A DNA stretch of 64,000 nt from contig JAIBCL010000003.1 of the NCBI GenBank assembly GCA_019694165.1, positions 1 to 64,000 on the forward strand, written 5' to 3'. The number at the start of each line of letters is the position of its first letter. Positions within the stretch are counted from its first letter, which is position 1. This stretch comes from Verrucomicrobiaceae bacterium (lineage in GTDB: Bacteria; Verrucomicrobiota; Verrucomicrobiia; Verrucomicrobiales; Verrucomicrobiaceae). Under the pieces are notes generated by a model, which worked only from the letters and a program-made list of their open reading frames with translations, made no database searches and was not told the DNA's origin. Shown in pieces: positions 58,793-64,000 of this stretch. The position numbers were made by a program, and so were the translations under genes.

Positions 58793-59755
58793 TTAAGCAG
58801 GATGCTGCCCGCGACGATCATTCAAAGCCTTCATCAAGGATTCGATCTGAATGGTCTTTCGGTCTTGCAGGATCGCTTGCTTGATTGCATCACGAGTGGC
58901 GAGATCGATCTCGGCGTGGCTCAATCCGTGACTGGCGCGCACGATGCCCTTCATCGACATGGAGCGAGGTTTGAATGTGCCAAGCACGTTAGCAATGACC
59001 CGTGCTCGCTCACCTTCGCCCGGCAGTGAAAAATGCAACACGTCGTCAAAGCGACGAAAAAGCGCCTTGTCCACCAATCGCAAATTGTTGGTGGCACCGA
59101 TGATCAGACTGTCGGAGGAATCCTGCTCGATGAACTGGAGCAACGCATTCAGCACGCGACGCATCTCACCCACATCATTGTCCAGCGCTCTGTCGCCCGC
59201 GATGGCATCAAACTCATCAAACAAATACACACCTGGAACATCGCGAATGAGATCGAAGATCGTGCGCAGTTTGGCACCGGTCTCGCCCATGAACTTCGTC
59301 ACCATGCGATCCACCTGGATCGTGTGGAGCGGCATCCGCAGTTCGTGAGCCAGCACGCGGGCAGTCATGGTCTTGCCTGTGCCAGGAGGCCCGCTCAACA
59401 GCAGTTTGCGTCGCTGTTCCAGCCCGTGGTTCTTGAGCTTTTCTTGCTGCCGGTTCTCGAGAATCACCCGCTTGATCCGATCCAACATTGTCTCCGGCAC
59501 GACGAGAGCCGCCAGCGGCACCTCTGTCTTCTCCGTCAGAACCAAACCGCTCAACTCTTGCGGAAACTTGAGCAACACGTTAGGTCCGCGCTCGCGACGG
59601 GCCTTGTCCACTATGTCGCGAATGTCATGTGCAAGCGCACCGTGCCCTTGGACGGCCTCATGCGCGGCCACTTGCAATGCAACGGTCATGAACCGCTCTT
59701 CGTCGTCGCTTAGGTGACTGCGGATGAGTGATTTGAGTTGTTCAGCGGTTGCCAT
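58793..59755 (-). CDS. ietA: IetA: AAA+ ATPase of an AAA/subtilase pair
   Basis: 320 residues. Walker A GPPGTGKT (about 121-128), Walker B VYLFDEFDAIAG, sensor 1 IIGATNNLRL and arginine-finger-like ALFRRFDDVLHFSLP are complete. The helical N-terminus (1-80) probably contacts the partner. It is the first gene of the two-gene minus-strand operon with the subtilase. In IetAS-type systems the ATPase is thought to control or present substrates to the protease. Confidence 0.85.
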   Translation of the reverse strand: MATAEQLKSLIRSHLSDDEERFMTVALQVAAHEAVQGHGALAHDIRDIVDKARRERGPNVLLKFPQELSGLVLTEKTEVPLAALVVPETMLDRIKRVILENRQQEKLKNHGLEQRRKLLLSGPPGTGKTMTARVLAHELRMPLHTIQVDRMVTKFMGETGAKLRTIFDLIRDVPGVYLFDEFDAIAGDRALDNDVGEMRRVLNALLQFIEQDSSDSLIIGATNNLRLVDKALFRRFDDVLHFSLPGEGERARVIANVLGTFKPRSMSMKGIVRASHGLSHAEIDLATRDAIKQAILQDRKTIQIESLMKALNDRRGQHPA

Positions 59756-59928
59756 GCAGCGGTCTGGAAGCGATTGACGTTAGCGTGGGATCAATGCTTG
59801 TTAAAGTTCAAATCCGCAAACGCCAGAGGTCTGGTGCCAACGAAGAGAGTGTCCCTTATGCAAACCCTCACTTCGACGCATACCCTTTCCAAAGACACTC
59901 CACGATTCGCACTCCGCAAGTCACGACG

Positions 59929-60561
59929 CTACTTCACCTCCGCCACATCAGTCACATCCAGCTGAATGAACTGCCCGTTGTAAGGCTTCGGCGCGGGCGG
60001 GACTTCGGGGACGACGAGCTTGGAGAAGTTGGTGATCATGTGGCCGTTCTGGCCGTCGCCGTGGAGGGTGAGGGTGGCGCCGCCTTCGATCTCGATGGTG
60101 GCGGTGTAGTCGATGGTGAAGATGCGGTGGCCGACCTTGTCATCGCGATTGAAGAAGAAGTGCTGCGCGGGCGCGGACACACTGAGCTGGTAGATGTTGT
60201 AGGTCGCGTTGTTTGGCGTGCCACCGATGTAGAAGCGTTCGCCGACTTGCTGGCCGTCTTTGTACATCATGGGCTCGACGACGCCGCGCACGCGGAGCGT
60301 GACCTTGTAGCGCTTGCCCGGCTCGCCGCCGAAGGTTTTCACATCGGTGAACTTGTCGTTGGTCTTCGGATCATCCGTCATGCGCGCGGAGATGCCGTCG
60401 GCACCGGGCTTGGGATTCTCGGGCATCGGATCGCGGCAGGGGAACTCGAAACGGTAGCCATCGAGCGCGGCGGCGATGGATTTCAAATCATCGGCGGCTT
60501 GCGCCATTGGGAAGATCGAGATGCTGGCGAGAAGGCAGACAAGGAAGCGTGCGCAGTTCAT
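59929..60561 (-). CDS. Secreted hypothetical protein
   Basis: 210 residues from MNCARFLVCLLASISIFPMA (signal peptide ending QAAD). The mature protein is beta-rich with YKVTLRVRGVVEPMMYKDGQ and IFTIDYTATIEIEGGATLTL, resembling a jelly-roll or carbohydrate-binding-like fold. The longer frame from 60711 is not preferred because it lacks the signal at its start. No family recognised with confidence. Confidence 0.75.
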   Translation of the reverse strand: MNCARFLVCLLASISIFPMAQAADDLKSIAAALDGYRFEFPCRDPMPENPKPGADGISARMTDDPKTNDKFTDVKTFGGEPGKRYKVTLRVRGVVEPMMYKDGQQVGERFYIGGTPNNATYNIYQLSVSAPAQHFFFNRDDKVGHRIFTIDYTATIEIEGGATLTLHGDGQNGHMITNFSKLVVPEVPPAPKPYNGQFIQLDVTDVAEVK

Positions 60562-60761
60562 GGGTGTGTGTTGAGGCGGCCCGGAGTATGGAACAGGAAG
60601 CCGGTCGGCGTCGAGCACGTTGATTGGCCGTTTTCTTGCCATCAGCCCCCACGCTCGAACACCGCGAAGGCACGCTGGCTTCGGCGGCATTCCCTTTGCC
60701 ACGGATGACAATGCCGCGCAAAACCTTGAGCCGCCACACCGTGGCTGCTAGGCTCGTGGCC

Positions 60762-63182
60762 ATGCCGGTCGCACGCTTTGTCGCATCCCTGTTGTCCATC
60801 CTCGTCTTCCCGGCCCATGCGGCCGAAGGGTTGAGAGCCGAGCCCCTGAAAGCCGCGCTGACCAGAGCAATCGCAGACGGGCAGACTCCGGGTGCGGTGC
60901 TGCATCTGGAGCACGCGGGCGGATCGGTCCATTTCGCACTCGGCCAACGCGCGCTGGTGCCGGCGAAGGAGGACATGAACGAGGACACGATCTTCGACGC
61001 AGCGTCGCTGACGAAAGTCATCGCCACGACCACATCGGTGATGGTGTTGTTTGACGAAGGCAAGATCAGGCTCGATGCGCCGGTGAAAGCCTACCTGCCC
61101 GAGTTCACCGGCGATGGGCGCGATGAGGTCACGGTGCGCCATCTTCTCACCCATGTCTCCGGCATGCATCCATCGTTGCCGGCTGATCCGGCCAAGGCGG
61201 GACGGCCGGCCCGGTCAGCCGATGCGGGTGCGACCCGGCGGGCCGCGCCGCCACCGACCTGGAGCGGCTACGACACGGGGATCAGACTTGCGTGCGCCTA
61301 CGCGCCGGAGACCACGCCGGGAGCCGCCTTCCGCTACAGCGACATCAATTTCATCCTGCTCGGCGAGATCGTGCGGCGGGTGAGCGGGCAGACGCTCGAT
61401 GCCTTCGCGGCCACGCGCGTCTTCGCGCCGCTGAAAATGACATCCACTTCTTTCAAGCCCTCCGCCGTGTGGCTGCCGCGCACCGCCCCAACGGAGCAGG
61501 ATGAACATGGCGTGATGCTGCGCGGCACCGTGCATGATCCATCGTCGCGCCGCATGGGCGGCGTGGCGGGCCATGCGGGTCTCTTCACCTGCGCCGGCGA
61601 TCTCGCGCGATTCTGCCGCATGATCCTGAACGGCGGCGAACTGGATGGCGCGCGTGTTTTGAAAAGCGAGACGGTGAAGCTGATGACCGGCGTGCGGACT
61701 CCGGCGACCGTGCGCGAGCGGCGCGGACTCGGATGGGACATCGATTCCAGCTACAGCCGGCCCCGCGGCTGGCACCCAGACGACAAGACGAACTCACGCG
61801 CGCAATTCCCCCTCGGCTCGTTCGGTCATACAGGATTCACCGGCACGAGCGTGTGGATCGATCCGTTCTCGCGGTCGTTTGTCATCCTGCTGACCACGCG
61901 GCTGCACCCGAACGGCAAGGGCGACGTGCGCGACTTGTATTCGGAGATCGGCTCGCTGGCGGTGAAGGCCGTCCCGGATTTCGATTTCAAAAACGTGGCC
62001 GGCGCGCTCGCGTCGCGGGTGAAGGATGATGCGCCCACCGTGCTGAATGGCATCGACGTGCTGAAACAAAAAAACTTCGCGCCGCTCGCCGGACTCCGCA
62101 TCGGCCTCATCACGAATCACACAGGGCACGACACCACGCGCAACGCGACCATCGATCTGCTGGCCAGGGCGCCGGGCGTGAAGCTGCGCGCACTGTTCAG
62201 TCCCGAGCATGGCATCCGTGGCGCGCTGGACCAGGACAAGATCACCGACAGCAAGGATGCAAAGACCGGCCTGCCCGTCTTCAGCCTTTACGGCGAGCGC
62301 AAGGCGCCATCCGCCGAGCAGCTCAAGGAACTCGACGCGCTCGTCTTCGACATCCAGGACATCGGCTGCCGCTTCTACACCTACATCTCGACGATGCAGT
62401 TGGCGATGGAGGCGGCGGCGAAGAACGGGAAGAAATTCGTCGTGCTCGACCGCGTGAATCCCGTCGGCGGAATGAAGATCGAAGGGCCGGTGCAGCCGGT
62501 GAAGGAAAGTTTCGTCGCCTGCCATCCCATACCGCTGCGGCACGGAATGACCGCCGGCGAACTCGCCCGGCTGATGAACCATGAGCGCGGCATCGAAGCT
62601 GATCTCACCGTGATCGAGTGCGAAGGCTGGAAGCGCGGCATGTGGCTTGATGAAACGGGCCTGCCGTGGACAAACCCTTCGCCCAACATGCGCAGCCTCA
62701 CGGCGGCGCTGCTGTATCCTGGCGTCGGCTTGCTGGAGTCGGCCGTGGCGGTCGGCCGCGGCACGGACCGGCCGTTCGAGATCGTCGGCGCGCCGTATGT
62801 CGATGACCTGCGCTTCGCCGGCGAGATGAACAAGGCCGGGCTCGCCGGCGTGCGCTTCGTGCCCGTGCGCTTCACGCCGACGGCGAGCACGTTCAAGGAC
62901 AAACCGTGCGGCGGCGTGGAGATCATCGTCACCGACCGCGAAGCGCTGCGCGCCGTCGATGCCGGCATCGCGCTGGCGTGCGTGCTGCGAAATCTGTACG
63001 GAGACAAATTTGCCGCCAAGGATATGAGCCGGCTGCTGCTCGATGACGCGGCCCTGGCCGCGATCAAGGATGGCAGGCCGTGGCGGGAAGTGACGGAGAT
63101 GTGGAAGCAGCAACTCGAGACTTTCGAACTGAGAAGGCGCGCGTTCTTGATCTACGGCGAGGACGCAAGCGGCGCGAAATGA
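60762..63182 (+). CDS. Beta-lactamase-like / DUF1343 (NamZ-type) fusion protein
   Basis: 806 residues from the ATG at 60762, giving signal peptide MPVARFVASLLSILVFPAHA. The first half (about 25-420) is a serine beta-lactamase/esterase-type domain with the SxxK motif in AASLTKVIATT and the YSD-type RYSDINFILLGE; GHTGFTGTSVW is the third motif. The second half (about 425-806) is DUF1343: GLRIGLITNHTGHDTTRNAT, LFSPEHGIRG, VFDIQDIGCRFYTYISTM, NPVGGMKIEGP. DUF1343 includes NamZ, an exo-beta-N-acetylmuramidase. The fusion suggests peptidoglycan turnover in the periplasm. Confidence 0.9.
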   Translation: MPVARFVASLLSILVFPAHAAEGLRAEPLKAALTRAIADGQTPGAVLHLEHAGGSVHFALGQRALVPAKEDMNEDTIFDAASLTKVIATTTSVMVLFDEGKIRLDAPVKAYLPEFTGDGRDEVTVRHLLTHVSGMHPSLPADPAKAGRPARSADAGATRRAAPPPTWSGYDTGIRLACAYAPETTPGAAFRYSDINFILLGEIVRRVSGQTLDAFAATRVFAPLKMTSTSFKPSAVWLPRTAPTEQDEHGVMLRGTVHDPSSRRMGGVAGHAGLFTCAGDLARFCRMILNGGELDGARVLKSETVKLMTGVRTPATVRERRGLGWDIDSSYSRPRGWHPDDKTNSRAQFPLGSFGHTGFTGTSVWIDPFSRSFVILLTTRLHPNGKGDVRDLYSEIGSLAVKAVPDFDFKNVAGALASRVKDDAPTVLNGIDVLKQKNFAPLAGLRIGLITNHTGHDTTRNATIDLLARAPGVKLRALFSPEHGIRGALDQDKITDSKDAKTGLPVFSLYGERKAPSAEQLKELDALVFDIQDIGCRFYTYISTMQLAMEAAAKNGKKFVVLDRVNPVGGMKIEGPVQPVKESFVACHPIPLRHGMTAGELARLMNHERGIEADLTVIECEGWKRGMWLDETGLPWTNPSPNMRSLTAALLYPGVGLLESAVAVGRGTDRPFEIVGAPYVDDLRFAGEMNKAGLAGVRFVPVRFTPTASTFKDKPCGGVEIIVTDREALRAVDAGIALACVLRNLYGDKFAAKDMSRLLLDDAALAAIKDGRPWREVTEMWKQQLETFELRRRAFLIYGEDASGAK

Positions 63183-63350
63183 AACCGGACACCGGCATCA
63201 CGAGCATCACGATCCACGCTTTGTTCACCACGATGGCGGACGGCCAGAATCCGGGCACCTCCACACTGCCGGCCATGACGGACGATGCGCGGCAATCACA
63301 GACCTCTGCCTGGGCAAGGAACGACCGCAGTCTGTCGGCCACGGCATCGG

Positions 63351-64000
63351 TCACTGGCGCTCAAGGCGTGTGAGACGGATTCGTTCCGCGGCCTGTTGGA
63401 CGAGGTTGACGGCGTTGACGCGGGCGAAGACGTGCAGGGCGACGATCAGGAAGATCACGAGCGTGGAAAACATCGCCTCGCCGTGGAATCCAAAGTGAAC
63501 CGAGGCGCGGGCGACGAGGATGTAGAGCATGGCGAGGGCGGCGAACAGCCAGAGAACGCCGCGCTTGTTGATGCGCTGGAGCACGGCCATGCGGATGAGC
63601 TGCCGTCCGTCGCCATGGTACTCGCTGACGGAGATGAACGCCCATGTGATGATGGCACCGGGCAGCATCTCGATGTCGAATTCATGCCAGCCGTCGTCTT
63701 CGCGGAAGGCTGTCTTTTTCTCACGAAGCAGCGCGCGCAGAGAGTCGAGCAGCGCTTCGCGGCCGGAGCCGGTCTCGCTCCAGAACGCGGTCGAGGCGAC
63801 GCGGCGGGAGAACTTCCGCGGCCTGCGCGGGATGATGATCTCCGGCAGGCTGGGATGCCAGCTCGGGCGCGCGTGAAGGCGGATCATGCCGCGCAGCCGC
63901 GCCCACTCACGCACGACGGGCTGCAGCCAGCAGAGGCAGCCGAGGAGCATGCGCACGGTCACATCACGGGACGTGCCCGCGGAGAGGCCGCGCCGCCCCC
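63351..64000 (-). CDS. Partial glycosyltransferase-like membrane protein (C-terminal part)
   Basis: The frame stays open to the window edge, so this is the last 215 residues or so of a larger protein. The segment TSRDVTVRMLLGCLCWLQPV followed by VREWARLRGMI resembles the C-terminal region of family 2 glycosyltransferases fused to membrane tails. Two membrane helices (GVLWLFAALAMLYILVA and MFSTLVIFLIVALHVFA) lie near the end. The catalytic part is outside the window, so the assignment is only suggestive. Confidence 0.55.
   Translation of the reverse strand, partial: GRRGLSAGTSRDVTVRMLLGCLCWLQPVVREWARLRGMIRLHARPSWHPSLPEIIIPRRPRKFSRRVASTAFWSETGSGREALLDSLRALLREKKTAFREDDGWHEFDIEMLPGAIITWAFISVSEYHGDGRQLIRMAVLQRINKRGVLWLFAALAMLYILVARASVHFGFHGEAMFSTLVIFLIVALHVFARVNAVNLVQQAAERIRLTRLERQ

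Overview
The window looks like a chromosomal segment of a Verrucomicrobia-type bacterium (PVC superphylum). This is inferred from gene content: a PEP-CTERM protein, DUF1501, secretin and FAD-oxidoreductase families common in that group, a MoxR/DUF58/BatA-type operon, many secreted proteins with Tat or lipoprotein signals, and high GC with short palindromic repeats between genes. No rRNA gene or taxonomic marker is present, so the assignment is tentative.

The most unusual region is about 0.2-9.4 kb, almost all on the minus strand. It holds a Ro60/TROVE protein (1306-2733), an HNH endonuclease (246-851), an unrecognised 271-residue protein (3439-4254), two GNAT acetyltransferases and an array of more than twenty tRNA or tRNA-like genes (about 2.9-8.8 kb). 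Most array members fold as cloverleaves with a 7-bp acceptor stem, an encoded 3' CCA and a readable anticodon. The clean ones cover Lys, Leu, Glu, Ser, Arg, Gln, Met, Cys, His, Thr, Gly, Phe, Ile, Asn, Pro, Asp, Tyr and Trp, with degenerate Ala-like and Val-like candidates. Nearly all carry a non-canonical elbow: T-loop position 55 is G instead of U, about a third have A54/U58 instead of U54/A58, and the D-loop lacks the GG pair. The two members with canonical T-loops also keep the D-loop GG. Spacers are only 4-14 nt and contain TTTC on the RNA strand. This resembles a second, structurally divergent tRNA set tied to a Ro ribonucleoprotein gene.

From 9.5 to 28 kb the genes are ordinary: a zinc-type ABC binding lipoprotein, a glycosyltransferase, a UDP-sugar dehydrogenase, an APS kinase, a sugar isomerase-like protein, an S15/CocE hydrolase, a NarL-type regulator, a FAD oxidoreductase, a short TauE-like protein, a PEP-CTERM haloperoxidase-fold protein that seems to have lost its active site, a frameshifted secreted protein, a secretin and a TraB/GumN protein.

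From 28.6 to 41.2 kb there is a ferritin-like protein, then a MoxR ATPase - (toxin-antitoxin pair) - DUF58 - membrane protein - BatA-like - large vWA-type operon, a DUF1501 protein and an LRR lipoprotein. From 41.3 to 43.7 kb lies a copper module: a multicopper oxidase fused to a CopB-like barrel plus a small metal-binding lipoprotein.

From 43.8 to 64 kb are a DHDPS-family aldolase, a DUF4062-TM-TPR protein, a phytoene-dehydrogenase-like protein, an NDP-forming acyl-CoA synthetase, an MFS transporter, an EF-hand protein, an esterase, an AAA ATPase/subtilase pair matching the IetAS defence system, a beta-lactamase/NamZ fusion and a truncated glycosyltransferase at the edge. The left edge carries the N-terminus of an IS630-type transposase. 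The Ro/tRNA locus, the toxin-antitoxin pair, the DUF4062 protein and IetAS together suggest several conflict or RNA-stress functions in this window.
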